A stretch of DNA of 64,000 nt from Nilaparvata lugens (Eukaryota; Arthropoda; Insecta; Hemiptera; Delphacidae). The position numbers and the translations under genes were made by a program. Positions 36,262 to 46,849 of the stretch are shown here, piece after piece. The notes below the pieces were generated by a model. The model was not told where the DNA came from, searched no databases, and saw only the letters and a program-made list of their open reading frames with translations. Where the stretch lies: NCBI RefSeq assembly GCF_014356525.2, contig NC_052517.1, forward strand, positions 744,001 through 808,000. Reading direction: 5' to 3'. Numbering within the stretch: position 1 is the first letter of the stretch; each line of letters starts with the position of its first letter.

Positions 36262-37345
36262 AATGAATTAATAATAACAATTGTTATTGAACGAAAATCC
36301 AAATTGAATGCTGTAAATCACCCCGAGACTTCTGCTACTGCAAATATTGACAACAGGGTAAACAGCTAGATGGAAATTCAATGAGCGCTACTATCAAAAA
36401 TTATTGTCAGCCCGGGAATCGAACCCAGTACCCTCCACATTAAATGCTGTAATTCACCTCGAAGACTTCTGCTACTGCAAATATTGACAACAGGGTAAAC
36501 AGCTAGATGAAATTCGATGAGCGCTACTATTCAAAAATTATTTGTCAGCCCGGGAATCGAACCCAGTACCTCCAAATTAATTGCTGTAAATCACCCTGAA
36601 GACTTGTGCTACTGCAAATATTGACAACAGGGTAAACAGCTAGATGGAAATACGATGAGCGCTACTATTCAAAAATTCTTTATCAACCCGGGAATCGAAC
36701 CCAGTACCTCCAAATTAATTGCTGTAAATCACCCCGAAGACTTCTGCTACTGCAAATATTGACAACAGGGTAAACAGCTAGATGGAAATTCGATGAGCGC
36801 TACTATTCAAAAATTATTTGTCAGCCCGGGAATCACAATATCTCAGTATACTCCATGTGTAGACTGGCTGGCCGCTATGGCTTCGTATAAAATGAGCGCT
36901 GCTATCCAGAGATTGTCAGTTCGGTGAAAGGGTAAGAAGCATTCCTGACCGGCAATTGGGATGTACTATCCAATAAAATTGGAAATATCCAATAAAATAT
37001 TTGCAGTAGCAGAAGTCTTCGGGGTGAATTACAGCATTTAATTTGGAGGTACTGGGTTCGATTCCCGGGCTGATGAATAATTTTTGTATAGTAGCGCTCA
37101 TCGAATCTCCATCTAGCTGTTTACCCTGTTGTCAATATTTGCAGTAGCACAAGTCTTCGGGGTGAATTACAGCATTTAATTTGGAGGTACTGGGTTCGAT
37201 TCCCGGGCTGACAAATAATTTTTGAATAGTAGCGCTCATCGAATTTCTATCTAGCTGTTTACCCTGTTGTCAATATTTGCAGTAGCACAAGTCTTCGGGG
37301 TGACTTACAGCATTTAATTTTGAGTTTCGTTCAATAATAATAATT
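36262..37345. mobile_element. inverted-repeat element carrying 138-bp satellite monomers
   Basis: The left end TTATTGAACGAAAATCCAAA and the right end AATTTTGAGTTTCGTTCAATAA are inverted. About four diverged forward monomers (36297-36836) are followed by a non-satellite core (36837-36993) and about two and a third monomers in the opposite direction (36994-37315). These monomers vary more than those in the big array and include deletions. Short relatives of the ends lie at 55990-56095 and 57360-57460. This looks like the mobile source of the satellite. Confidence 0.8.
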
Positions 37346-37730
37346 ATAGATTCATGAAAGTTGGTTTTAAAATCAGAAAACATTCCATCAAAACAGGATG
37401 GATTTGAATGTATGTAGAAGACAATTCACTTACTTATCACAGAGGCTGATAAATTTTGTTGCTACTCATTTTGTTGCCAATACGAGCCGAAGCAAAAAAC
37501 AAAATTGCGAGATTGAGGAATGGATAAGATCAAATAAAACTGAAGAAAAAATCTTCTAGGCACATACTACTGTTCCTTTTTTATGTTTTGTTTTTTCATC
37601 ATAGAATAATCATTATTCTGTGTTACTAACTTTATCTAATCTCATCATTTACTAATCTAAAAATTTATATTTTGTGTATAAATTCCACTAGTCTTTGTTC
37701 TTAATTTGGTTGTAATTTCTTAGATTATAT
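37346..37730. other. intron spacer
   Basis: Roughly 380 bp of AT-rich intron between two elements. No coding or RNA feature was recognised. Confidence 0.5.
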
Positions 37731-37998
37731 CAAAGAGAAACAATAGCGTAAGTAGATATCCCATGGTATAGGGCGTTTATGTCGCAACTTTTACTGTTAT
37801 CTCCAGCTGATAGTCCACGTAGTTCTTTCCTGTGAAGCTTTATGACGCTGGTAGTCTCTCATATTGTGCCGTTCAAACACTCTTACCCGGTCAAAACAGT
37901 AAAAATCGACAGTAATTGGCTTGGGATAACAGTAAAAGTTGCGACATAAACGCCCTATACCATGGGATATCTAATTATGCTATTGTTTCTCTATGATT
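37731..37998. mobile_element. MITE family S, copy 3 (best preserved)
   Basis: The ends AGAGAAACAATAGCGTAAGT and GCTATTGTTTCTCTATG are inverted, with TATCCCATGGTATAGGGCG inside and its inverse near the other end. About 268 bp, noncoding. Confidence 0.85.
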
Positions 37999-38255
37999 AT
38001 ATTGAATAAATATATTTCTGAAACTTAGGCCTAAGCACAGGTTTTACCTTGTAGGCTACTCCTTAAACATAGATGGACGTAAAAAATATACTGCCGTTTT
38101 GAGAGTATTTTTATATATTTAATAGTATTTATCTTGTATTATTTTTAGATGTTATAATATTATATTATTATAATTGTGTATGTTTTTTGAGAAATAAATT
38201 TGAATTTGAAAGAAAACTTTCTAGTTTTGAAAATTTTCTAGTTTCAACAACTCAC

Positions 38256-38717
38256 CACTTTCAATTTCCACTTGGACTTCTCCTCCACCTTCTTGATCAC
38301 CTCTCCTCCTCCTCCCCCACCTCCTCCTCCTCTCGTAGCCTCCTCCTCCTCATCCAGCTCCGAATGCAATGCCGACAGCACATCCTCCACTGACGTCAGC
38401 TCTTCCTCCTCTCTCACCACCGATGACGTCATCAGCTGGCCTCCACCCGATGACGATGACGTCATCACATCCCCTCCACCGGATGCCGTTATCACATCCC
38501 CTCCACCCACCAGTGCCGTCATCACCGTCTGCTGGCTTCCGTTGTCGTCGGCAGTTGATGACTGCATCCCGGCTGCTTTGATGACGTCATCATCGTCTTC
38601 TTCGTCGTCGCCAAATATGTCGGCAGCCGCCTGCAGTGACGTCAAACTTTGGTCAGTTGTTGTCGTTGGGACAGCCATTGTTGTAGATGATATTGTGTCA
38701 TCATCACCTTGCAGTGA
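38256..38717 (-). CDS. zinc-finger protein, acidic/Gly-rich exon 4
   Basis: A CCAACCTCAG acceptor and a GTG/GTGAGT donor bound 154 codons, phase 0 at both ends. The product is disordered: SLQGDDDTISS, an acidic run FGDDEEDDDDVIK, Gly/Ser/Thr-rich repeats (GGGDVITASGGGDVMTSSSS), REEEELTSVEDVLSALHSEL, a nine-glycine tract and a basic end KKVEEKSKWKLKV. Acidic low-complexity regions like this are common in transcription-factor activation domains (inference). Five perfect TGACGTCA palindromes lie in the coding sequence. The plus-strand Pro/Ser-rich frame 38272-38721 is a shadow. The upstream intron is a minisatellite that copies this exon's acceptor. Confidence 0.8.
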
Positions 38718-39570
38718 CTGAGGTTGGTGTACAGTGAAAGTATGAAAATAACAGAAAATAACCAAAATTATAAAATAAATCAAAAGAATCAACACATGAA
38801 AATAAAGAAAATAACCAAAATTATTAAATAAAATTAGAAGAATCAATGCCTTGCAGTGGCTGAGGGTGTACAGTGGTTATGGAAACGACGAAAAGTTACC
38901 AAAATTATAAAATAAATCAAAAGAATAAACACATGAAAATAACCAAAATTATTAAATAAAATTAGAATAATCAATGCCTTGCAGTGTCTGAGGTTGGTGT
39001 ACAGTGAAAGTATGAAAATAACAGAAAATAACCAAAATTATAAAATAAATCAAAAGAATCAACACATGAAAATAAAGAAAATAACCAAAATTATTAAATA
39101 AAATTAGAACAATCAATGCCTTGCAGTGTTTGAGGGTGTACAGTGGTTATGGAAACGACGAAAAGTTACCAAAATTATAAAATAAATTCAACGAATCAAC
39201 ACATAAAATGAGGAAAATAGCAAAAATTATTAGATAAAATTGGAATAATCAAAGCCTTGCAGTGTATGGGCATGTGCTGTACAGTAGTTATGAAAATAAC
39301 AGAAAATTATAAAATGGATTCAAAGAATCAACATGGATCAACATATGAAAATAAGGAAAATAATCAAAATTATGAAATAAAATAAATGACAACAGACGAA
39401 TCAACACCTTGCAAGGTCGGAGGGTGTACAGTGGTTATGAAAACAACGGGAAATAGCCGAGATTATAAAATAAATTTAACTGATCAACATATGAAAATAA
39501 TGGAAATAATCAAAATTATGAAATAAAATAAATGACAATAGACTAATCAATAGCTTGCAGTGTCTGAGGG
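38707..39570 (-). repeat. intron minisatellite duplicating a splice acceptor
   Basis: Six to seven diverged units of about 130-150 bp start at CCTTGCAGTG-like words at 38707, 38849, 38977, 39119, 39255, 39407 and 39553. The body of each is AT-rich (ACCAAAATTATAAAATAAAT and similar). On the minus strand several units read CCTCAG followed by ACTGCAAGG, the acceptor and first few codons of exon 4. Confidence 0.8.
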
Positions 39571-40112
39571 TGAACAGTGATTATGGAAACAACAAAAAAA
39601 AACCCGGAATTATAAAATGAATTCGACGAATTTTTTTGGTCAATTTCTATCAAAATTTAGGAAAGGAACCGTTTTCGGCTTCAAGCCTGTTGTTCCTCTC
39701 CCAATCATTCATGGCTGAGAATTATATTGTCTGTATAAATGAATCAACAACATATGAAAATAAAGAAAATCGCCAAAATTATAAAATAAAATTAGACGAA
39801 TTGTCTGAGCTTGTAGTGTCTGAATTTTTAATATGAGCATGGAATCATAAAACCGAATTCAATCTATTAGTGCTTTTACCGGACCCTAGTGGGGCACGGG
39901 TAACACATGCTCATAAGAATATATATCTTTGAAAAAAGATTCATGAAGGGTTTATTGAATAATTGTAAATGACAAGTTGTCATGAACTGAGTGATTTGAA
40001 AACAGAGCAAAACTGCAGTTGGTAATGAACTGTCTAGTACAAAACTGTGCGTTTGAAATGTAAATTTCCAATGTGGAAAAATAGTCTTATAGAACAGGAC
40101 TTTGGTAGTAAA
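39571..40112. other. intron, AT-rich, no gene seen
   Basis: No splice-flanked open block was found. The word AAGCCTGTTGTTCCT at 39685 recurs as GAGCCTGTTGTTCCT at 56965, so part of this spacer is old dispersed repeat. Confidence 0.5.
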
Positions 40113-40850
40113 CTTAGACCAGTTATAGAATAGACAAGCTGGGAAGTCTAGCCTCTGAAGCAAACATCTACTGCCATATCGCCCCATCGTGACGTCAGCA
40201 TCGGATAGAAAACTTTCATATTGTGTCTATTTCAGATGGACGTAAATTATTATTGACCGAGCGAAGTGAGGTCTAAGATTCAAGTCGACGGTTTGGCGTT
40301 TCTCTTAATGTTTAAATGTTTATATGTTGCGCATTTACGGCGAAACGCGGTAATAGATTTTCATGAAATTTGACAGGTATGTTCCTTTTTTAATTGCGCG
40401 TCGACTTATATACAAGGTTTTTGGAAATTTTGCATTTGAAGGATAATACAAAAGGAAAAAGGAGCCTCCTTCATACGCCAATATTAGAGTAGAAATCAGA
40501 CTATAGAATTATTCATCATAAATCAGCTGACAAGTGATTACACAGATGTGTGGAGGAGCCAGTCTATTGCTGTATTTCCATAAGGTCTAAAGTTTCAATC
40601 AGGTACTTGTGGATGAGAATACTGCGTAAGGTCTACTGTTCACAGAACTACTAGTTTATGAAAATGGTAAACTCCCGCTGCGCTTCCGTTGAAATAGACA
40701 CAATCTGCTATGGGAAACAATGTAAACAAACTTTACAGAAAAGTTTTCTATCCTATGCTGACGTCACGATGGGGCGGTATGGCAGTAGATGTTGGCTTCA
40801 TCGACTTTCAGTATGAATGGGGCGTGTCTATTCTATAACTGGTCTAAGGT
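40113..40850. mobile_element. terminal inverted-repeat element, family I, with nested insertion
   Basis: The ends TTAGACCAGTTATAGAATAG and CTATTCTATAACTGGTCTAA are inverted and extend through GCCCCATCGTGACGTCAGC. The middle is occupied by a family J element (40256-40655). The right end lies only about 24 bp from the donor of exon 3. The fragment at 11107-11292 gives the uninterrupted sequence around the insertion point. Confidence 0.8.
40256..40655 (+). mobile_element. family J element (Helitron-like)
   Basis: It begins CCGAGCGAAGTGAGGTCTAA and ends GTTCACAGAACTACTAGT. The CTAG before T fits a Helitron 3' terminus, but a 5' TC was not confirmed, so the class is tentative. A second copy occupies 50246-50440 plus 51635-51833 and is split by a family A element. 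Confidence 0.6.
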
Positions 40851-40873
40851 AGTAAAGTGGCAGACATCTTCAC

Positions 40874-41014
40874 CTGTTGTAGGAAAGTTTCAGTATCAGC
40901 TGCTGCACCCCTCGTTTCAGTTATAATCAGCTGATTCGACTGCTGGTCCACCTCCATTGCTTCCACCTCCCTCTCCTCCTCCTCTTCCTTCACATCACTG
41001 CTGCCAACTGCCAC
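40874..41014 (-). CDS. zinc-finger protein, exon 3 (acidic)
   Basis: A GTTGTTGTGCAG acceptor and a CAACAG/GTGAAG donor enclose 47 codons, phase 0 at both ends. The peptide starts VAVGSSDVKEEEEEREVEAM and ends with AAADTETFLQQ: acidic and Gln-containing, with no recognised domain. Inclusion in the zinc-finger gene rests on strand, matching phase with both neighbours and composition. Family I and family S transposons lie within 25 and 75 bp of its two ends. Confidence 0.7.
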
Positions 41015-41086
41015 CTGCACAACAACAAAATATACCCACTTGAATTCCAATTCATATACATTGAATATTGTATTGCAATTCTAATA

Positions 41087-42412
41087 TCATAGAGAAACAA
41101 TATCGTAAGTAGATATCTCATGGTATAGGGCGTTTATGTCGCAACTTTTACTGTTATCTCAAGCCGATTACTGTAGATTATTACTGTTTTGACCGGGTAA
41201 GAGTGTATGAACGGCACAATATGAGAGACTACCAGCGTCATACAGCTTCAAGGGAAAGAACTACGTGGACTATCAGCTTGAGATATCAGTAAAAGTTGCG
41301 ACATTGCCAAAAAAAAATAAAAAAAAATGCCAAAATCATTAAACAAACTTTACAAATGTGAAAAATATAAATATTTTAATATACAATACATTGCAAAAAC
41401 TTAAAATTAAAATATTTTCCATTTAAAAATCGATTATAATATTATCATTGGCGTTACCAGCAAAACTAAGTAGTTTGAGCGATGGCAACGAGTAATCAGT
41501 CGGCTATAATTAGTGGCTTGAGATTCAGTCGAAAATAGAAAAAATATAATAACGAAAAAAGAAACATATGGAATGTATGAAAAACTAGAAAAAAAATAAA
41601 ATTTCAATCCGAAAAGAACAAGTACTAAGAGTGAAATACTAAGAGAGCAGAAAAACTAGAATGAATTCATAATAATTTAAAAACTCAAAAGAAAAAGAGA
41701 TGTTTCATGTAATTATTAATCTACAATTCACTGTACATATGTAATCCATTTAGTAACATAATGTAATTCATTTGTAGCATATATGCAATTCCTTTTGTAA
41801 GCAAATAGAGAATTAGAAAAACAATACAATACAGTACACATGACACAAAAAATAAAACAAACTCAGAGAGAGAAAATTAATCTGGGAGTATAGCCCTACT
41901 AATAATAAATTCAGAGGAACTGAGGAAGACAGTATATATATGTACATCAAATTAAAATATTTTAGGTATGATATCTTCTGTCTCTATCCAGCTTTCAATT
42001 TCAAATTTAAGTGCTTTTGTAGGTTTTCTTGCAATGAAATGTTCTGGCATAAAATTAATAAGCTTTTTTGTTGTATAGTTGAATTGTCTTCTGCATATAG
42101 TTAGATATCTGTTCGAGGAACAAAGCATCTATTTACTGATCTAAAACTATAATTAGTTGAATGAGGTGTAAAAAGATGTATATGGCTGCTGATATATTTA
42201 ACAAGATTTCTGATATACAGTTGCCTAACTGACAGAACTCCGAACTCCATAAAAAGTTGCTGGCTAGGGTATCTTCTATGCACTCCTAGTGCTGCCTTGA
42301 GGATACTCTTTTGAATAATATTTAGTTTATTGGAATGAGCATTAAAAGCACCAACATAAACTCCCTATACCATGAATATCTACCCAAGCTATTGTTTCTC
42401 TATGGTAATACC
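41087..42412. mobile_element. MITE family S, copy 4, split by a retroelement relic
   Basis: The left part (41087-41307) runs from ATCATAGAGAAACAATATCG to AAGTTGCGACAT. The right part (42354-42412) resumes AACATAAACTCCCTATACCA and ends GCTATTGTTTCTCTATGG. The halves are separated by about 1 kb of retroelement DNA, with ACAT on both sides as a possible target duplication. Confidence 0.75.
41308..42353 (-). pseudogene. non-LTR retroelement C-terminal relic
   Basis: On the minus strand the part at 41960-42350 encodes a decayed C-terminal region of a non-LTR RT protein. The open piece 42101-42283 includes HRRYPSQQLFMEFGVLSVRQ, matching the usual pattern after the RT thumb, and it is preceded by an out-of-frame NKLNIIQKSILKAALG-like stretch. 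Positions 41308-41950 are AT-rich, probably 3' UTR. No RT catalytic motif remains. Confidence 0.65.
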
Positions 42413-42744
42413 TAGTTTACACATTGCCAATTGGCAGAAGACATCTGACTGGCATGGAATTGCTGTCTTCGTCTGAACACTTCAATTGGCCTGAAATTCA
42501 ACTGTCTCCGGGAGTAGACTGAGGACAGACAATTGGGCCCAGCGAGCCCCCCACCACTCGGAATCTCAGTTGTCGCGACAATTGGCGCCGTGTGAACGGT
42601 GTAGGCCAGTAGCGCTGTCTTTGTTTTGCCAGTTCAGTCTCAACAGACACAACAGATGACGAGAGCTCGGACATGTTTAGCTGTCAACTGCCGTGCCAAT
42701 AGTTGGCCGCGAATTAAAGTCTTCTCGTTCAACTAACCTGGCCT
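42413..42744. mobile_element. probable small inverted-repeat element
   Basis: CCTAGTTTACACATTGCCAA at the left and TTGGCGCCGTGTGAACGG near 42583-42600 form a weak inverted pair around a GC-richer core. No other copy is in the window, so the assignment is uncertain. Confidence 0.35.
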
Positions 42745-43110
42745 CATTCATAACAATATAATAAAAGGAAGAACTGGCTTATACACGTAGGGGATAGGAA
42801 ATTCACGAATGACGCATCATCACGTCTCAACTACTCAACTCATTAACTTCACATTTTGCATAAATACATTCTCAATTTACCGAGGATGGTTAAAGGCATA
42901 TTTTCAATTCTTCAAGATTTTAGTTTTCAGTTTGTCAAGTTCTTAATGTATGCTTACGAAATCATAGGCCAACAAAAGAAAATTAGAAACATTCAAAGAG
43001 TCAATAACTTTTTTGGCATATGTGGATGGGAAACATAAGTTCTAATGAAATAAGGACAAGTGCATAAGTTCTAATAGAACATAAGTGCAAATTTTTAGTA
43101 AGAAAACAAA
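42745..43110 (-). mobile_element. family M fragment in reverse orientation
   Basis: The reverse strand matches 13545-13772, sharing GACGCATCATCACGTCTCAA and TATACACGTAGGGGATAGG. It is noncoding and decays toward 43000. Confidence 0.5.
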
Positions 43111-43113
43111 GAG

Positions 43114-43119
<6 letters not shown>

Positions 43120-43190
<71 letters not shown>
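43120..43190. repeat. AT microsatellite
   Basis: About 70 bp of uninterrupted AT dinucleotides. The Tyr-Ile frame across it (43001-43225, minus) is an artefact. Confidence 0.95.
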
Positions 43191-43194
<4 letters not shown>

Positions 43195-43834
43195 CGAAAT
43201 GGCTCTCACTGACTGACTCACTCACTCACTCACTCGCAGAACTGAAAATCTACCGGACCAAAAACGTTCAAATTTGATAGGTATGTTCAGTTGGCCCTTT
43301 AGAGGCGCACTAAGAACGATTTGGAAAAATTTCCAAAGATACGCCCAAAATCTGAGTTTTCTCAGCTTTATCGAGAAAAAAAACAGAAAATGTTCAAATT
43401 TAGTACAGAGCTCAGCTAGGGTGTGATAATGTTTTGTTAGAAGGAATTTGGAATAACGTCAAAGATACGCCCAAAATTAGCGTTTTTTGTTTTTTTTTTC
43501 TCAGATTTATCGAGAACAAACGAATAGAAATTGTTCAAATTTAGTACAGAAGCTAAGCTAGGGTGTAATAATGTTGTGTTAGAAGGAATTTGAAATAACC
43601 CCAAAGATACTAAGTTTTCCACCCTGCACTAAATAATCGAAATTAATCGGTGATTGAATCGAGCGAGGAAGTACTTTGACCTTCTGATGGAATGAAGCAT
43701 ACTCAAATGAAAAATGCAGGCAAGCAAAGCGAGCCCGCTGATCTCATTTTTGGACGATCCAGTCGGGGGTCCAGGAGGTGGAGCCCCCTGGCTACACGGA
43801 TATGACGAGCGAAGCGAGCCTGACGGCTAGTAAC
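43191..43834 (+). mobile_element. family K noncoding element (Helitron-like end)
   Basis: It starts AAAGCGAAATGGCTCTCACT with a TCAC repeat and contains two to three internal units built on AAAGATACGCCCAAAAT and TTCAAATTTAGTACAGA. It ends CGAGCGAAGCGAGCCTGACG then GCTAG, with a possible hairpin CGAGCGAAGCGAG before the CTAG end. The class is tentative. Confidence 0.45.
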
Positions 43835-44022
43835 CTATAAACTTTAGTGTTGATAGGAAATGACATTGGGTAATACGGTGAGGCAGAACATCCAAAAGGA
43901 TCTCTCAGCCGATAAAAGCCATCAGAATAAATAATAAATAAATAACATACGTTCTTAATTAGACCATTGCATTGCACGGGTTACATGCTACTGAATGAAT
44001 GAACGAATAAATTCCAACCAAC

Positions 44023-44430
44023 CTTTGGTTCATCATTACTGCTTCCACTATGTATAGACTCCATCAACCTCTCCACCTGCATCGTCTCCTCCGGCGTCTC
44101 ATCGCCGGCAGCCGGCGACGCCACGTGACCACTGAGTGCCCCCACAAGGCTACCAAGTGTCCTCCCCTGGCCACCGAGTGTCGCCACCTGGTCACCGAGT
44201 GTCGCCACCTGGTCACCGAGTGTCGCCACCTGGTCACTATTGGCGGCGCGTGCCAGCACCGATTCAAGCAGCGCTTTCTCATCGGCCAGTGAGGAAGAGG
44301 ATGACTCTTCGGCGGCGGTGGGTCCGTGATGGTGGTCGTCGGCGCCCAGGTTGCCCACGACAAACTGTGACAAAAGTTTCTCGTCGTCCACATCGACGCC
44401 GTCCGCTGACACCGATATTGAGTCCATTAC
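44023..44430 (-). CDS. zinc-finger protein, exon 2
   Basis: A TTGTCGCCCAG acceptor and a CCAAAG/GTTGGT donor bound 136 codons in phase 0 on both sides. The peptide starts VMDSISVSADGVDVDDEKLL, carries a His/Ser/acidic stretch, then three 7-residue repeats (DQVATLG) plus a related GQGRTLG, and ends HSGSSNDEPK. The 7-residue periodicity might support a short coiled coil (inference). There is no catalytic motif. The reading frame joins exon 1 (..NADFQK) and exon 3 (VAVGSS..) without a shift. Confidence 0.8.
44164..44232 (-). repeat. 21-bp coding minisatellite in exon 2
   Basis: Three tandem 21-bp units built on CACCGAGTGTCGCCACCTGG, with a related fourth, encode DQVATLG. The unit is a multiple of three, so copy changes keep frame. 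Confidence 0.85.
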
Positions 44431-45247
44431 CTGGGCGACAACAAACAGTTACAAAATTAGAAACAGACGAATATACAGATATGAATTAAGAAGATACAAA
44501 CAGATTAGCAATTCAAATATAAATACAGAAACAGATTCGATTTACTACCATAACCTTTCATAATTATGTAAATAATCGACTAAATTTGAAACTTGATAAA
44601 TCAACTAGTTCTGTGAAACGTATACCTCACGCAGTTTTCTCATCCACAACAACTATCTGGTGTCACCTGTTCACCGGCTTCTCCAGACATATGTGTAATG
44701 CAATAATCCACTTCTCAGCTGATTGATTATGAATAATTCTATAGTCTGATTAATCCTATCTTCAGAGTAGATGATAATTATATCCTATTATATTAAGCGA
44801 GCAATTTCTGTATATCTGTCTATATTTAAAAACACTTATTGGCATGGGCTGCTTTTAAATTAATAAAACAAAATAAATCCTATAGCACCCTTCATGCATT
44901 TATTGTCAGTATCAATGTATCTCTTGTTGTCTGGTATTTGTGCAAAGGGAGGAGGCAATTGAAGAGTGATGCGCCAGTAGCCGACTGTTGGCTGATTTGT
45001 GAGAAAGTTGATATTTTGACATAGGTGCTAGGTAGTTCTTGCACCAAGCCACAGATACGTGGACTCCCTCAAATCGGTTAGATAGGCCTAGTACATGTTT
45101 ATCATACACGGCCTACCGTAAGTGGTCAGCCTTAGTTGAGCCCATACTTCATACCTCTATCCTTAGTCATAACCAGATACCTGGATTGACTGTGTCAGAA
45201 TGTGGACCTGACTTGGTCATTGTCGTAGTGTTGATCTTTATAAACTA
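44431..45247. other. first-intron region, little recognised
   Basis: Intron between exons 1 and 2. Around 44750-44830, TTATATTAAGCGAGCAATTT matches the start of the element at 61425. Around 45015-45055 lies an inverted copy of the repeat seen at 12950. No coding block was found. Confidence 0.5.
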
Positions 45248-45960
45248 CTAGCAGGTAACCCATGCTTCGCAAGGGTCTATTTTAAAACTTGACGTAATGA
45301 AATACAGAAGAATTGAAAATAGGCCTATAAGAATCCTCGGTTGATTAAGAATTTATAAGCTGCATTTCAAGTAAATCAGTCTAGTAGTTCAGACATGATG
45401 ATGCGTCAAACATAATTTCCTTATCCTCTACACGTGTATACGTCTTTAAGCCAGTTCTTTCCTCTATTATAGTATAGAAGATGATAGATAGATGGATATA
45501 TCATCCATTTATCTATCATCTTCTATACTATAATAAAGGAAATGAATGAGAATAAATTTTGAAAGGTTTGAGATATCAATGTGCGGTTTTCACCATACCT
45601 TTTCTCTGGAAATCCTATCATATGACCACCTTTCAATTAAAAAAATAATTTGAATTCAAAGTGGTGGTTCCAAAATGGCGGAAAAAATTGGGTGCGACGG
45701 AAAACCTGTTTTTATCATTCGAAAAGGATCCCCAATCTTACCTATCTTCTAATTACCCTTTTAAGAGAAATGTTCTGAACTGAAAACTTGATGTAATCAA
45801 ATATTGAAGAATTTAAAATAGGTTTGTAACCATCCCCGGTTAAGCAAGAATCTATATGCAAAATTTCAAGTTAATCAGTCCAGTAGTTCAGACGTGATGA
45901 TGCGTCAAACATAATTTTCCTATACTACTTTACACCTGTATACCTGTATAATAATATTTT
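45248..45960 (+). mobile_element. family M elements, two decayed copies, with a hairpin between
   Basis: Copy one starts CTAGCAGGTAACCCATGCTT (45248-45480). Copy two covers about 45780-45960, sharing CAGACGTGATGATGCGTCAA. Between them lies the perfect-looking hairpin at 45470-45541. Noncoding. Confidence 0.55.
45470..45541. repeat. 72-bp hairpin
   Basis: TATTATAGTATAGAAGATGA and its inverse TCATCTTCTATACTATAATA flank GATAGATAGATGGA and TCCATTTATCTATC, with the loop at about TATATC. The arms are about 32 bp with one or two mismatches. Confidence 0.85.
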
Positions 45961-46254
45961 TCAATTCCACCATAGATTTGGTGATTTTTTTATAAAATTG
46001 TATGTACTATTAATGAATTTTGAACATTGATTATGAAAAATCTAGAAGGAAAATTGAAATTTGGGCTTCCAGGTGCACGAGATTGATATTTTTAGAATCT
46101 ATGTTCAAAATTTGGAGATCTAAATCATTCCCGTTTTTCCAGTATGCAATCCACAAGTTGACATGTTTTGATGCGAACAAACGAACACACACAACCCTAC
46201 TCTCTCTTATTATATAGATGTCAATAATATACACTCATTTACGTTTATAAACTT

Positions 46255-46444
46255 AGGCTCAACTCACACTTAGGCGACTCAGGTGGAGAAGAGACTGGAC
46301 TCTAGTGGAGAGCATGTGTTTCCAAATGGTGACACTCAGACCAGTCGATTCTAGTCTCCGCGACGTCACCATTTGGAAACACTCATGCTCTCCACTAGAG
46401 TCCAGTCTCTTCTCCACCTGAGTCGCCTAAGTGTGAGTTCAGCC
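46255..46444. mobile_element. 190-bp near-perfect palindrome
   Basis: The left arm GGCTCAACTCACACTTAGGC and the right arm GCCTAAGTGTGAGTTCAGCC pair, and pairing continues through CACTAGAGTCCAGTCTCTTC to a short centre near 46350. Likely a MITE. It lies 84 bp inside the first intron from the exon 1 donor. Confidence 0.85.
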
Positions 46445-46527
46445 TTGGACAGATATATTTATTCTACAGGAGAACCTGAAGATTTGGAAACTAAAAGAAG
46501 AGGGTGATTAAAAATATAGAAACGAAC

Positions 46528-46665
46528 CTTCTGAAAATCGGCATTAACCATCTTAGAACTTTCCTCGGATGTTGAGAACTCCATTGTTTCATCACCCTTG
46601 ATGACGTCATCAGTCTCCGGCAGACTGTCGGAGCCAAAGAGCTCCGCAGGCGGTTCGTCACTCAT
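46528..46665 (-). CDS. zinc-finger protein, first coding exon
   Basis: On the minus strand an AATTTTGCAG acceptor is followed by GTTTTAG and then ATG, so the start codon lies seven bases into this exon and a 5' UTR exon must lie upstream. The 46 codons begin MSDEPPAELFGSDSLPETDD and end SKMVNADFQK at AAG/GTTCGT, phase 0. The sequence is acidic and serine-rich, as in exons 2 to 4. The in-frame TAG just before ATG supports this start. One TGACGTCA palindrome lies within the exon at 46602. Confidence 0.75.
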
Positions 46666-46849
46666 CTAAAACCTGCAAAATTAACAGAAATTAGCCAATT
46701 TACAACTACAAAATTAACAAAAATTTACAACAGAATATCAACCGATAACAACTACTCACAAGACTTTAATTTATTGATGGAATCAATAATAACTGGTAAA
46801 CAATCAGGTACAATGAGTAGAATTGGCAAAAAAAGACAGTAAACCACAG

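Noticed and set aside
38272..38721. Plus-strand Pro/Ser-rich protein
   Set aside because: Antisense shadow of exon 4, whose minus strand has matching splice sites and phase.
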